The position numbers and the translations under genes were made by a program. DNA of 64,000 nt from an uncultured Clostridia bacterium (lineage in GTDB: Bacteria; Bacillota; Clostridia; TANB77; CAG-508): NCBI GenBank assembly GCA_934122085.1, contig CAKOVS010000002.1, positions 1-64,000 of the forward strand, read 5' to 3'. Shown one piece after another: positions 1 through 8,865 of the stretch. The notes below the pieces were generated by a model that was not told the DNA's origin, did not search any database, and saw nothing but the letters and a program-made list of their open reading frames with translations. How positions within the stretch are numbered: the stretch's first letter is position 1; each line of letters starts with the position of its first letter.

Positions 1-1010
1 TGGATTTACTGTTGCTGTTAATTGTACTGTTTTTGTTCCACTTAAGTCTAATGTTGCACTTGTTTGACTTAATGTTACACCTGTTGGTGTTGTTTGTACT
101 GTTATTGCACATGTTACACTTTTTCCATTTGCTGTTGTTGCTGTTACTGTTGTACTTCCATTCTTTACTCCTGTTACTACTCCACTTTGACTTACTGTAG
201 CTATACTTGTATCATTACTACTCCATGTTATTCCATTTTGCACATTTGCTGTACTTGGATTTACTGTTGCTGTTAATTGTACTGTTTTATTTGTACTTAA
301 GTCTAGTGTTACATTTGTTTTGTTTAATGTTACACTTATTGGTGTTGTTTGTACTGTTACTTTACATGTTGCTGTCTTTCCATTTTCTGTTGTTGCTGTT
401 ATTGTTGTTTTTCCGTTTTTTACTCCTGTTACTAATCCACTTGTATTTACTGTGGCTATACTTGTATCATTACTCTTCCATGTTACTCCTGTTTTGACAT
501 TTGCTGTATTTGGATTTACTGTTGCTCTTAACTGTACTGTTTTATTTGTACTTATATCTAATGTTACATTTGTTTGATTTAATGTTACACCTGTTGGTGT
601 TGTTTGTACTGTTATTGTACATGTTGCTGTCTTTCCATTTTCTGTTGTTGCTGTTATTGTTGTACTTCCATTCTTTACTCCTGTTACTACTCCACTTTGA
701 CTTACTGTGGCTATACTTGTATCATTACTCTTCCATGTTACTCCTGTTTTAACATTTGCTGTATTTGGATTTACTGTTGCTGTTAATTGTACTGTTTTAT
801 TTGTACTTAAATCTAATGTCACATTTGTTTGATTTAATGTCACACTTGTTGGTGTTGTTTGTACTGTTACTTTGCATGTTGCACTTTTTCCATTTTGTGT
901 TGTTGCTGTTATTATTACGTCTTTTCCATTTTTTACACCTTTTACAATACCATTTGAATCTACTGTTGCTACTTTTGTATCACTACTTGTCCATGTTATC
1001 TTTTTATTAG
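1..1010 (-). repeat. 255-bp tandem repeats encoding 85-residue Ig-like units
   Basis: The landmark ggatttactgttgctstta recurs at 2, 257, 512 and 767, an exact 255-bp period (85 codons). The units are near-identical with a few substitutions, and a more diverged unit precedes them in the protein (higher coordinates). The high similarity implies recent expansion or gene conversion, so copy number may vary between strains or be misassembled. Confidence 0.9.
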
Positions 1011-1755
1011 CATTTGTTGTTACTGGGTCATAACTTACTACTAATTGCTTTTGGGCTTCTATACTAAGATCTAATGTAATATTATTTTCATTTAATGATA
1101 TTGATTTTGGACTTGTTTGTACTACAACATCATATTGAACTGTTTCACCATTTTTTAATGTTGCTGTTACTGTTGTTTCACCATTTTTTATTCCTAAAAT
1201 TTCTGCTTCTTTTACATTTTTTACATTTTCAATATTTACTTTTGCTATACTTTCATCTTTTGACTTCCAATTTATTACTGATTCTGACTCTGTTTCTACT
1301 GTTATTCTTTCTTTTTCGCCTACTTCTACTATTACTTGGCCTTTTTGTTCTTTCTCTATTTTACTGTTATATTCTTGTTTTGTTAATATTGTTCCATCTT
1401 CTAAAATAACATATTCATTTCCTGTAGATGAAAATTTTAAATTAAAATGTTTGTCCTCTTTTTCTAATGTATAATCTTTGTCTTCTTCACCTATATTTTG
1501 ATTACAATAATTCTTCAAATTTTCTTCTTCTACTTTTGCTTTTGGACTTTTTCCTATTGATGCTGCTACAGATGTATTTAATATTTGTTTTTCTTCTACT
1601 ATTGCCGTCTTATTTTTTGATTCATTTGCTCCATTTATTATTCCATCTGTTCCTGAAATTGCTGAAATTGTTATTCCTGCTACTATTAATAATACTATTA
1701 TTGTAACTGCTAGTGCCATTAATGTTATACCTTGTTCTTTTTTTCTATTGTTCAC
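1..1755 (-). CDS. Large surface protein, prepilin-like N-terminus plus bacterial Ig-like repeats (partial)
   Basis: The 3' end lies beyond the left edge; about 585 codons are visible. The start is GTG at 1753-1755, eight bases after AGGAGAG. The N-terminus reads NNRKKEQGITLMALAVTIIV: a short basic leader, a G-I-T-L site and a hydrophobic helix, as in type IV prepilins and pseudopilins. Around residues 130-200 begin Ig-like domains of the BIG_2 type (motifs TWxSSDxxIATV, GVVTGVKNG, TTITATTxNGK). From about 1010 down to 1 these become near-identical 85-residue units. The likely role is a wall- or pilus-associated stalk or adhesin. It appears monocistronic, with its own promoter at 1878-1906. 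The fold calls are made by eye; the length and C-terminal anchor are unknown. Confidence 0.8.
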   Translation of the reverse strand, partial: MNNRKKEQGITLMALAVTIIVLLIVAGITISAISGTDGIINGANESKNKTAIVEEKQILNTSVAASIGKSPKAKVEEENLKNYCNQNIGEEDKDYTLEKEDKHFNLKFSSTGNEYVILEDGTILTKQEYNSKIEKEQKGQVIVEVGEKERITVETESESVINWKSKDESIAKVNIENVKNVKEAEILGIKNGETTVTATLKNGETVQYDVVVQTSPKSISLNENNITLDLSIEAQKQLVVSYDPVTTNANKKITWTSSDTKVATVDSNGIVKGVKNGKDVIITATTQNGKSATCKVTVQTTPTSVTLNQTNVTLDLSTNKTVQLTATVNPNTANVKTGVTWKSNDTSIATVSQSGVVTGVKNGSTTITATTENGKTATCTITVQTTPTGVTLNQTNVTLDISTNKTVQLRATVNPNTANVKTGVTWKSNDTSIATVNTSGLVTGVKNGKTTITATTENGKTATCKVTVQTTPISVTLNKTNVTLDLSTNKTVQLTATVNPSTANVQNGITWSSNDTSIATVSQSGVVTGVKNGSTTVTATTANGKSVTCAITVQTTPTGVTLSQTSATLDLSGTKTVQLTATVNP

Positions 1756-1877
1756 CTCTCATATCTCTCCTCTCAAAATATTGTATTTTTAGCATAAATT
1801 TTCATTTGGTCTTTAAACTTTAACTTTTTTCCCTCCCTTTTCTTTTGTATTTTTTACATATTGTGTATCATAATTTT

Positions 1878-1906
1878 ATTATAATATACATCTTAAACTT
1901 ACGCAA
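1878..1906 (-). promoter_or_regulatory. Promoter of the Ig-repeat surface gene
   Basis: On the minus strand TTGCGT (1901-1906) is followed after 17 bases by a perfect TATAAT (1878-1883), about 120 bases upstream of the GTG start. This is a sigma-A type pattern. Confidence 0.6.
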
Positions 1907-1925
1907 TATATATAACAACATTTTT

Positions 1926-1950
1926 ATCATTAAGTTATGTACTTAATGAT
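1926..1950. promoter_or_regulatory. Perfect 10-bp inverted repeat upstream of the surface-gene promoter
   Basis: ATCATTAAGT and ACTTAATGAT are separated by TATGT. The repeat lies about 20 bases upstream of the -35 box of the promoter at 1878-1906, where an activator or repressor site would be expected. There is no long T-run on either side, so it is less likely to be a terminator. Confidence 0.4.
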
Positions 1951-1977
1951 TTTCAAAACATAATATTTATCTACATA

Positions 1978-2017
1978 CAAAAAAAGAATGAATCTGCTTT
2001 TAAACAGTATCCATTCT
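1978..2017 (-). terminator. Terminator after the telA-like operon
   Basis: An imperfect stem (AGAATG-AT-CTG pairing with CAG-AT-CATTCT, 1985-2017) is followed on the minus strand by a run of T (the A-run at 1978-1985). It begins just after the TelA-like stop codon. Confidence 0.7.
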
Positions 2018-2024
2018 CTCATTT

Positions 2025-3173
2025 TTAGTTCTTTATTTCTAATAATTTTTCTTTCAATTTATTTTCAATTTCTTCAAGTTGAACTTCTGCTTCTTGTCTC
2101 TTTACTCTTCCATTTTCGTGAATTTCTATAACTTTATCTAATGTATCTATAATATCTTGATTTGTTTTTTGTAATGTTTGAACATCTACAACAGCTTTTT
2201 CAGATTCTTCTGCAATTTCAATTGTTCCTTGTTTTAATAATTCACTATTTTTTGTAAGCATATCATTTGTCATTTGTGTAACTTGTTTTTGTGCTCCTAA
2301 TGCATTTCTTGCATTTGTTATTCCTAATGCTATAACAATTTGATTTTTCCAAAGTGGAATTGTATTTATTAATGAACTTTGTATTTTTTCAACTAATTCA
2401 CTATCATTGTTTTGAATTAATCTAATTTGTGGTGCCATTTGAATTGATATAATTCTTGTTGTTTTTAAATCATATATTCTTTTTTCAAATCTATTTATTA
2501 TTGCTACCATATCATTTACAGCTTGTGCATCTGTTTGTTCTTTTGTTTCTTCTGCTATTTTTTGTAATTCTGGTAATGTAACTGTTTTTAATTCTTCTAA
2601 TTTCTTTTCACCAGCAATTATATATAATGATAATTCTTTAAAATATTGTAAGTTTTTATCATACATTGTATCAAATATTGCAATATCTTTCATCATTTGA
2701 AGTTTATGTGTTTCTAATGATTTTTCTATTTTAGCTATATTATTTTCTACTTTGTCATATTTTGCTATTAATTTTTCGACTTGTTTTTTTGCAGAATTGA
2801 ATATTCCTAATATTCCCTTTTTCTCTTCAACTGGAACATCTGCATTAAATTCTTTTATTTCTGTTACTAATCCTGATAGTAAATCTCCAACTTCTCCAGA
2901 ACTTTTTGTTCTAACATCATTTAAAACACTATCTGAGAATTTTGATATATTACTTTGTGCACTTGAACCAAATTGTAATATTTGTGCCGTATTTTTTACA
3001 TCAACTTTACTAATAAATTCATCTATTGCAGATTTTTCTTCTGGTGTTAATGCATCATAATTTAATGATTTTTCTACAACAGCTTCATCAACCTTTTTAT
3101 CTGTTTGTAATGCTAATTCGATATCTTTTGTATCTACATTTTTAGCAACTTCTAATTTTATTTCTTCTTCCAT
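2025..3173 (-). CDS. telA: TelA/KlaA-family protein (toxic anion resistance)
   Basis: This 382-residue soluble, strongly helical protein matches the TelA family (toxic anion/tellurite resistance; YaaN and YceH in Bacillus). Recognisable segments are FGSSAQSNISKFSD near residue 68, the KKGILGIFNSAKKQVEKL block, KLQMMKDIAIFDTMYDKN in the middle, and IQMAPQIRLIQNNDSELVEKIQ with PLWKNQIVIALG in the C-terminal half. No membrane segment is seen. It is the last gene of the VWA-XpaC-SBP-TelA operon (48-base gap upstream, terminator after). TelA proteins are linked to stress from tellurite, antibiotics and envelope damage, but their biochemistry is poorly defined. GGAG lies eight bases before the ATG. 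Confidence 0.88.
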   Translation of the reverse strand: MEEEIKLEVAKNVDTKDIELALQTDKKVDEAVVEKSLNYDALTPEEKSAIDEFISKVDVKNTAQILQFGSSAQSNISKFSDSVLNDVRTKSSGEVGDLLSGLVTEIKEFNADVPVEEKKGILGIFNSAKKQVEKLIAKYDKVENNIAKIEKSLETHKLQMMKDIAIFDTMYDKNLQYFKELSLYIIAGEKKLEELKTVTLPELQKIAEETKEQTDAQAVNDMVAIINRFEKRIYDLKTTRIISIQMAPQIRLIQNNDSELVEKIQSSLINTIPLWKNQIVIALGITNARNALGAQKQVTQMTNDMLTKNSELLKQGTIEIAEESEKAVVDVQTLQKTNQDIIDTLDKVIEIHENGRVKRQEAEVQLEEIENKLKEKLLEIKN

Positions 3174-3221
3174 TTTATTTTCTCCAATCTTTTTTTATAA
3201 TTATATTTAAAATATTATAAA

Positions 3222-4355
3222 CTATTTATTTCCTAAATATGAAATTAATTGTTCATATACATTCATTTTTAGGCTTGATACTGTACTTATTATGCTTTGT
3301 GGTATTCCTTTTACATTTACTTGTGTTACATCATAATTTCCACCTGTTACACCTGTTCTAAATCCATATTTTGACCATGCTATTTGTTGTATCTCTTTAT
3401 CTTCATAAGCTTCATAATACTCATCTCCTGCTTCATCAAATGATGCTATACAATGTGAGTTCCATATTGTTGGTGTTGGATATAATATTCTCATTTTGTC
3501 TTTTACTTGTTCCCATCCATCTGGATTTGAATTTGCAAAATCTATTACACTTTTTTCATAATCAACAATCATTGGCTTTCCTCCAACTCCTGTTTTTAAG
3601 TATAATTCAAATAAATCTGCAGGTGTATTGTTCATATATCCTGATTTTGTGTAAAAATCTTTTAGTTTTGGTAAATTTTCTGCAACTGCTTCATCTGTTA
3701 TTTCTCCATCACACATAATTGAAAGTAATAACCCATAATATGTTGCACCAGGTGATGATGTAACTGGATCTGTTGAGTCTATATTTATACTTCCATATAA
3801 CATATCTACTCCAATGTCTTTCCATTTCTTTCCTTCAAGTATATATGATATTAATTTTGGCATATCTGTTATGTAATATACTCCATCTTTTTCTGTTACT
3901 ATTTTTTGCTCTATTAATGCATCTACAACTGTATCCCAACTATATATTACAATTGGAGTATTTAATGTTAATCCACCTTTTTGAACTGTATATCTTGCTG
4001 ATTCTCCTTTTGTTGTATTTGGTGCTAATTTATAATAATCATAAAATCTTTGGTCAGAACAGAACATTACATCATATTTTGTTCCATCTTCTCTTACTAA
4101 TGGATTTTTAATTAGTTTTCCATTACTCCATGAATCATATATAACATTTAGTCCATATTTCTTTTTCATTATTTTATTAACTTCTTCATCTGCTAAGAAA
4201 TTTTCTTTTCCTCCACCTGTTGCGACATATACTGTTTTTAAGTTTGATTCTATAATTGATTCTCCATTTGTTGAAAAGAATTTTATTCCTATTATGATTA
4301 AGACTAATATTATTAAAATTCCAAGTCCTATCCAGACTTCTTTTCTTCCTTTCAT
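3222..4355 (-). CDS. Membrane-anchored solute-binding-like protein
   Basis: This 377-residue protein has one N-terminal membrane segment (about residues 8-28) and no lipobox cysteine. The outside part resembles a periplasmic-binding fold of the SBP_bac_11 type: a VYVATGGGKEN strand after the anchor, YDVMFCSDQRF, then SSPGATYYGLLLSIMCDG. The last pattern is echoed in the next-but-one gene (5035-6645) as NTGATAYLGFLTTLAG, so the operon holds two related binding domains. No transporter permease or ATPase gene is nearby, which suggests sensing or scaffolding rather than uptake. It sits between the XpaC-like (53-base gap) and TelA-like genes. The ligand is unknown. Confidence 0.65.
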   Translation of the reverse strand: MKGRKEVWIGLGILIILVLIIIGIKFFSTNGESIIESNLKTVYVATGGGKENFLADEEVNKIMKKKYGLNVIYDSWSNGKLIKNPLVREDGTKYDVMFCSDQRFYDYYKLAPNTTKGESARYTVQKGGLTLNTPIVIYSWDTVVDALIEQKIVTEKDGVYYITDMPKLISYILEGKKWKDIGVDMLYGSINIDSTDPVTSSPGATYYGLLLSIMCDGEITDEAVAENLPKLKDFYTKSGYMNNTPADLFELYLKTGVGGKPMIVDYEKSVIDFANSNPDGWEQVKDKMRILYPTPTIWNSHCIASFDEAGDEYYEAYEDKEIQQIAWSKYGFRTGVTGGNYDVTQVNVKGIPQSIISTVSSLKMNVYEQLISYLGNK

Positions 4356-4408
4356 ATTTTTTATCTTCCTTTCTTTAGGCTTTAATTATTTATATTTAAA
4401 CTTACTTC

Positions 4409-5017
4409 CTATTTTTTTATATTTATATCTCCTAAAAATCCATCAGATTTTAACATTTCTTCAAATACTTTTAATTCTGCATCTGTATCTATAATCTCTG
4501 CTTGATACATATTATTTAATTGTTCATGAAAAGCTTCCTTTATTTTGGCAATCATATCTCTTACTGATTTCATAAATTTTTGGCTTTCTTCTGAATTTAA
4601 TCTTTGATTTTCAATTTCATCATATCTTTGCAATATTTTTATTGTTACTGGTAAGTAATAATTTATAAAATTATTTACTTGTGATAGTTTTCCTGGATTT
4701 TTTGATAAAGTATCAATTATCTTATTTGATGTATTACAAACATCTTGGACATTTGCAATTAATTCTCTGTCTTCTAATTGTTTTGAAATATCAAAAATTT
4801 GCGTTGTTTGTGATTTTGCATTTTTTAGTATTTCATATAAATTAGTATTTTTAGTTGAATAATCAATTTTACTTCTATCTTTAAATATTAAGGTTCCGGC
4901 TCCATATGCCACTGCACTTATTGCTAATGATGGTACTAATTGAACTCCAAGAGCTAAATATGGTACTGCAAAAAATGTCCCACCTAATATTGCAGAAAAA
5001 ATATATCCTTTTTTCAT
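4409..5017 (-). CDS. xpaC: XpaC-family membrane protein
   Basis: This 202-residue protein has two N-terminal hydrophobic segments (about residues 5-22 and 28-46), then a helical cytoplasmic region with NYYLPVTIKILQRYDEIENQ, the signature block of the XpaC family (5-bromo-4-chloroindolyl phosphate hydrolysis protein). In Bacillus subtilis xpaC is paired with the TelA homolog yaaN, and the same pairing is seen here. The family's true activity is unresolved; the name comes from an indirect phenotype. It follows the VWA gene by 17 bases and is clearly co-transcribed. The ribosome site is GAAAGGAAA before the ATG. Confidence 0.85.
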   Translation of the reverse strand: MKKGYIFSAILGGTFFAVPYLALGVQLVPSLAISAVAYGAGTLIFKDRSKIDYSTKNTNLYEILKNAKSQTTQIFDISKQLEDRELIANVQDVCNTSNKIIDTLSKNPGKLSQVNNFINYYLPVTIKILQRYDEIENQRLNSEESQKFMKSVRDMIAKIKEAFHEQLNNMYQAEIIDTDAELKVFEEMLKSDGFLGDINIKK

Positions 5018-5034
5018 TCTGTTTTCCTTTCTTA

Positions 5035-6645
5035 CTAGTTATATCCCCTTACTTGCTTAAATGCTTCTAATAAATTTGTTCTTCCATCAAATACTTTTGC
5101 ATTTGTTAAATTTGCTATATCTTCTAATTGTGTTTTATCAGCATCTCCAAACATTATACTAAATATTGGTATATCTTTGTTTATTTGTTTATATACTGAT
5201 TGGAGCTGGTTTAATCTATTATAATTTGATTCACCGTCTGTCATTAATACTACTGATGTATTATACTTTTCTAAGTCTTCTTTATTTAATATATTTAATC
5301 CTTCAATTGCTGGTATATATATATCTGTTCCACCATTTACATCTGTTGACGTTATTTGATTTATTAATTCTTCTGTTTTAGTTCCATCTTCTGTAGAATA
5401 TTCACCTAATATTGAATGGTTAAATGGAATTATTGTTATTTTATCTTTACTTGAAAATTGTAATAAATCTTTTGATGCTTCTTCTTCATTTAAGATATAT
5501 TGCATTGCTTCCATTAATTGTTTGCTTCCACTTCCATACATACTTCCTGAATAATCCAAACAAAATACAATATTTATTGGTTTTCTTAATTCTGTTTGAT
5601 ATATTCCTAGTGCTGTTTTTATTACTGCTGTACTTGGATATTTTACTGGCACAATATATTTTGTTGTATCTATTCCCCAGTTTGGATTAAATACTGTTTT
5701 ATCTGCATTTTCATTTATTCCACCAAACCAAACTCTTCTTCCTGTTTTTACTAGTTCAGCTTGTCCTTCATTACTTAATATATAATTTTGTATTTTTTTA
5801 AATTCTTCTAATTTAGTATCATCTTTATTGTCTATATATGCAAATGGTGAATCTGATATTGAAACTCCATCTTTAGTATATATTGCATATAATGGTTCTT
5901 CTCCTTTTTGTTCTAACTGTTTATTCATATTTATTAATGATGTTTCATAAGTTATTAATGCTTCATAATCACCTTTTAAAAACATTTCTTGTAAAAATTC
6001 ATCATCTCCTGATGATCTTTTTACTCCTGAATATAATTGAATTAACTGATCTTTTAATTCTTCATTTTGTAAGTTTTCTTCTGTTAATATTTCTGGATTT
6101 CCTGCAAGTGTTGTTAAAAATCCTAAATATGCTGTTGCTCCTGTATTTGTTTGAGTTGGTGATGACATATTGAATTTTAGTTCTCCTTGGTTTATTGCCT
6201 CTAATATGTCTTTCATATAAACATCTTTTCCTATAAATCCTAATTCTTCAGCTTTTGATTTTTTTATTCCAAATACTACTGGATTTATACTTGTTGATTT
6301 TGAATTTGATGTTTTTATTTTGCTATCTAGCATATATAACCATATTGAGTTTGAACACCATACTGCATCATATTTTTCACCATTATTAAGTTTTGACATT
6401 ATTTCAATTGTTCCTGCATAATCTATGCTTACATCTATATTATTCTTTTTTGCATAGTTTTGTACGATTTCTTCTATATCTTTGTTTTCTGTACTTGATA
6501 TTATTTTAAATGTATTATCTGAATTGTTTTTTTCTGTGTCTTTTATTATTGTTTTTACATCATTTCCTAGGCCTTCAATCAAACATACTAAAATAATAAA
6601 AATTGCAAAGATAGAAATCATAGATTTCTTTTGTTTTTTCTCCAT
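5035..6645 (-). CDS. SBP-like domain fused to a von Willebrand A domain, membrane-anchored
   Basis: This 536-residue protein opens the operon. It has a membrane anchor at about residues 8-27, a solute-binding-like domain at about 45-330 (KYDAVWCSNSIWLY, TNTGATAYLGFL, LKGDYEALITYETSLI), and a C-terminal VWA domain from about 355. The MIDAS residues are intact: D364-x-S366-x-S368 in DYSGSM, T440 in GGTD and D470 in MTDGE, so metal binding is expected. VWA domains mediate metal-dependent protein contacts. Together with XpaC and TelA this suggests an envelope-facing complex reporting to the cytoplasm, which is inference. The ribosome site is GAAAGGGG before the ATG. Confidence 0.8.
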   Translation of the reverse strand: MEKKQKKSMISIFAIFIILVCLIEGLGNDVKTIIKDTEKNNSDNTFKIISSTENKDIEEIVQNYAKKNNIDVSIDYAGTIEIMSKLNNGEKYDAVWCSNSIWLYMLDSKIKTSNSKSTSINPVVFGIKKSKAEELGFIGKDVYMKDILEAINQGELKFNMSSPTQTNTGATAYLGFLTTLAGNPEILTEENLQNEELKDQLIQLYSGVKRSSGDDEFLQEMFLKGDYEALITYETSLINMNKQLEQKGEEPLYAIYTKDGVSISDSPFAYIDNKDDTKLEEFKKIQNYILSNEGQAELVKTGRRVWFGGINENADKTVFNPNWGIDTTKYIVPVKYPSTAVIKTALGIYQTELRKPINIVFCLDYSGSMYGSGSKQLMEAMQYILNEEEASKDLLQFSSKDKITIIPFNHSILGEYSTEDGTKTEELINQITSTDVNGGTDIYIPAIEGLNILNKEDLEKYNTSVVLMTDGESNYNRLNQLQSVYKQINKDIPIFSIMFGDADKTQLEDIANLTNAKVFDGRTNLLEAFKQVRGYN

Positions 6646-6702
6646 TTTCTATCCCCTTTCTTACATATATAACTTTATCATTAATCTCTTAATTTTTCAA
6701 TA

Positions 6703-6751
6703 GAAAAAAAGAATGAGTGAGCAAAAATCATAAAAATTCTTGCTCACTCAT
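6703..6751 (-). terminator. Terminator after the 6759-7208 membrane protein gene
   Basis: Arms ATGAGTGAGCAA (6713-6724) and TTGCTCACTCAT (6740-6751) form a perfect 12-bp stem, followed on the minus strand by a T-rich tract (the A-run at 6703-6709). It separates this gene from the VWA operon. Confidence 0.85.
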
Positions 6752-6758
6752 ATTAATT

Positions 6759-7208
6759 TTATTTCAATTTATTTTCAAAAAACTTCGCAATCTGCCAAGT
6801 AAAATAAAGTCCTCCTCCTAAAATAATTCCTATTACTAAAACATCAACCAATCTAATACTTGTTTTAATTCCAACTCCTGTCACCAAAATATTAGCACTG
6901 ATTTCACAACCAAATATAATAAGTAAATAATATATCATACCACATACTAATTTGTCCGAAAAAATAACATAAAAAAAATTATTTCTATAAAATACTTTTT
7001 CATCTGTTCGTTTTATTTTTTGCGCTGCATCCTCAATAATCCAACTTACAACTATTAATTTCATTATTAGCAACATGATAGTACCAGGGACTAACAAAAC
7101 AATTCCTAAGAAACAGGCAATTAGCAAAACAACTTTAACTATAACAAAAAATTTTCGAACATCGTTTTCTTTGCAGACTTTGATAATCTTTTTTTCAAAA
7201 TTTTCCAT
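6759..7208 (-). CDS. Unknown four-helix membrane protein
   Basis: This 149-residue protein has about four hydrophobic segments (roughly residues 20-40, 42-60, 90-107 and 118-140) and a charged N-terminus. I recognise no family. It has its own terminator, and an inverted repeat CTCCTAATAGGAG lies upstream at about 7258-7270, so it is probably a single-gene unit. The start is ATG at 7206-7208 preceded by GGAGAAAAATT. Confidence 0.6.
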   Translation of the reverse strand: MENFEKKIIKVCKENDVRKFFVIVKVVLLIACFLGIVLLVPGTIMLLIMKLIVVSWIIEDAAQKIKRTDEKVFYRNNFFYVIFSDKLVCGMIYYLLIIFGCEISANILVTGVGIKTSIRLVDVLVIGIILGGGLYFTWQIAKFFENKLK

Positions 7209-7297
7209 AATTTTTCTCCTACAATATTCATTGGTGTATATTCGTACTATATGTCAACTCCTAATAGGAGATTAAAAAAATTAATGGGTATATTTTA

Positions 7298-8701
7298 TCA
7301 TTTTTCCTTGATTTTGTCAATTAATCCACATGATTCTTTACCTTCACCACAATATTTATCTGTTATACATGTTGGCCCAAGACCTTTTCCAATTAATGGT
7401 GCTACTTGTTTTACTTGTCTTACCATTTCTTGTGTGATAAATCTAATTTGCCATTGAGCCTTATTACAACAACGCATTCTTGAAACCCATTGTAAATTTC
7501 TAGCATTCATTGTTGTTACAACATTTAACATCTGTGCCCCAATATAAAAATATATTAAATCTTCTTCTGCAATGCCTTTTTCTTTAAATTCATCAAACAT
7601 TTTTATATTTTCATTAACAGCTTTTTGATATACATCATTTGCGTTTTTCTTTATTGTTTCTGGTGTTATATAATTTTTCATATCCCATAATGGTACAAAT
7701 TCTGGTATTAACAATGGATGCATTCTATGTCTTGTTAAATGTGTTAATATTGATAATGAAATTGGAATTTGAAAACTAAAACTTACTTGTTCTAATTCTC
7801 TTTTTTCTTCTTTATGAAGAATATTTTGCATCATTTTTTCTTTTGCATTTTCATCTTTTTCTACTAATTCTTTTAATATCTCATCAGCCATTTTTTCTGA
7901 ACATTGATAATGATACATTATATTACTTTTTAGTACAACATCATCTGCATTTTGTGTATAACTTAAAAGTTCTGGCTTTTCTAATATTTTTATTTCTGGT
8001 TTTTTAATCATTTTTTCTAAATATTCAAATTGATTATCACTATTCATTTTTGAATTTTCTATACATTCTGTTAAATATGGCACTTTTTCTTTTATAATTT
8101 CATATAAGATTTTTCCAAATTCATTTAATTCCTGTATTTTACTTAATCTTCCATATATAAAAGATTCAACCATCTTTTCTAATTCTCTTGCATCTAATCC
8201 CATTATTATATTGCTATGAAAACAATATGGTAATATAAATCTTGCATCTTCTACGTCAATTCCTTTGTCTACTAATTCGCCATATGTATTAAATAAATAT
8301 TGCATATGTTTTTGGTATTTTTCTTTTAATTGTTCATTTTGTGGATGTATATTCAAATTTGAATCTCTAAATTCTGGTGTATAAAATCCAGCAGTACGAA
8401 AATCTACTTCCCTTCTAGATTTTATTGTAAATGAAGTTAATCTATTTCCAATAATTGTTTGTTCAATAATTGGTGTTACATCTGATATGGCAAATACTAA
8501 ATAATCATGTTCAATAATTGATTTATGCCCCATTGAAATAATTCTTTTTATTAATTTTAAATTTTTTTCATAGTCATTACAATTTTCTAATACTTCGAAA
8601 ACATTTCCTTTAAATCTTGATAATTTTCCTGCTACAGCTACTTTTTGAATTCTTTTTTCTAGTTCTTCTTTTTCACAACTACATAATAATTCTACCTTCA
8701 T
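7298..8701 (-). CDS. thyX: FAD-dependent thymidylate synthase-like protein, duplicated domain
   Basis: At 467 residues it is about twice the usual ThyX length (220-250) and looks like two ThyX-type halves. The N-half has GHKSIIEHDYLVFAISDV followed by NRLTSFTIKSRRE, which lines up with the ThyX pattern RHRxASFNxxSxRY but lacks the RHR. The C-half has LTRHRMHPLLIPEF, keeping RHR but losing the S-x-R-Y part, and ends with a cysteine-containing GPTCITDKYCGEGKESCG tail. ThyX makes dTMP from dUMP using FAD and methylene-tetrahydrofolate. The split motif raises the question whether one composite site works or the protein has another role. A dispersed repeat (8711-8778) forms its leader and supplies AAAGGA. 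Confidence 0.75.
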   Translation of the reverse strand: MKVELLCSCEKEELEKRIQKVAVAGKLSRFKGNVFEVLENCNDYEKNLKLIKRIISMGHKSIIEHDYLVFAISDVTPIIEQTIIGNRLTSFTIKSRREVDFRTAGFYTPEFRDSNLNIHPQNEQLKEKYQKHMQYLFNTYGELVDKGIDVEDARFILPYCFHSNIIMGLDARELEKMVESFIYGRLSKIQELNEFGKILYEIIKEKVPYLTECIENSKMNSDNQFEYLEKMIKKPEIKILEKPELLSYTQNADDVVLKSNIMYHYQCSEKMADEILKELVEKDENAKEKMMQNILHKEEKRELEQVSFSFQIPISLSILTHLTRHRMHPLLIPEFVPLWDMKNYITPETIKKNANDVYQKAVNENIKMFDEFKEKGIAEEDLIYFYIGAQMLNVVTTMNARNLQWVSRMRCCNKAQWQIRFITQEMVRQVKQVAPLIGKGLGPTCITDKYCGEGKESCGLIDKIKEK

Positions 8702-8710
8702 TTTAAATTA

Positions 8711-8778
8711 TATTCCTTTCTCGCTTCGCTCAAAAAGGCACACATAGTAAAGAAAAATTTTATTTTCTTTCAAATTAT
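8711..8778 (-). repeat. Dispersed leader repeat, family B copy 1
   Basis: About 65 bases matching 46408-46475: shared blocks are TTCCTTTCT, GCTTC, CACACATAGTAAAGAAA and ATTTTATTTTTCTTTCAAA, allowing small differences. Read on the minus strand it has a weak AAAGAAAA/TTTTCTTT hairpin, then GAGCGAAGCGAGAAAGGAAT just before the start of the ThyX-like gene. In both copies the repeat ends in the likely ribosome site of the following gene. Confidence 0.7.
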
Positions 8779-8865
8779 ACCTCTTTTTTTATAATATTTT
8801 ATCTTTTTTAATATATCATAATGATTTTTTATTTTCAATAATTTTAAATTTTTTTAATTTAGGTA

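Noticed and set aside
12..1010. Several overlapping plus-strand ORFs rich in Leu, Tyr, Cys and His
   Set aside because: They are shadows of the minus-strand Ig-repeat gene; their repeated composition follows the 255-bp period and they lack ribosome sites.
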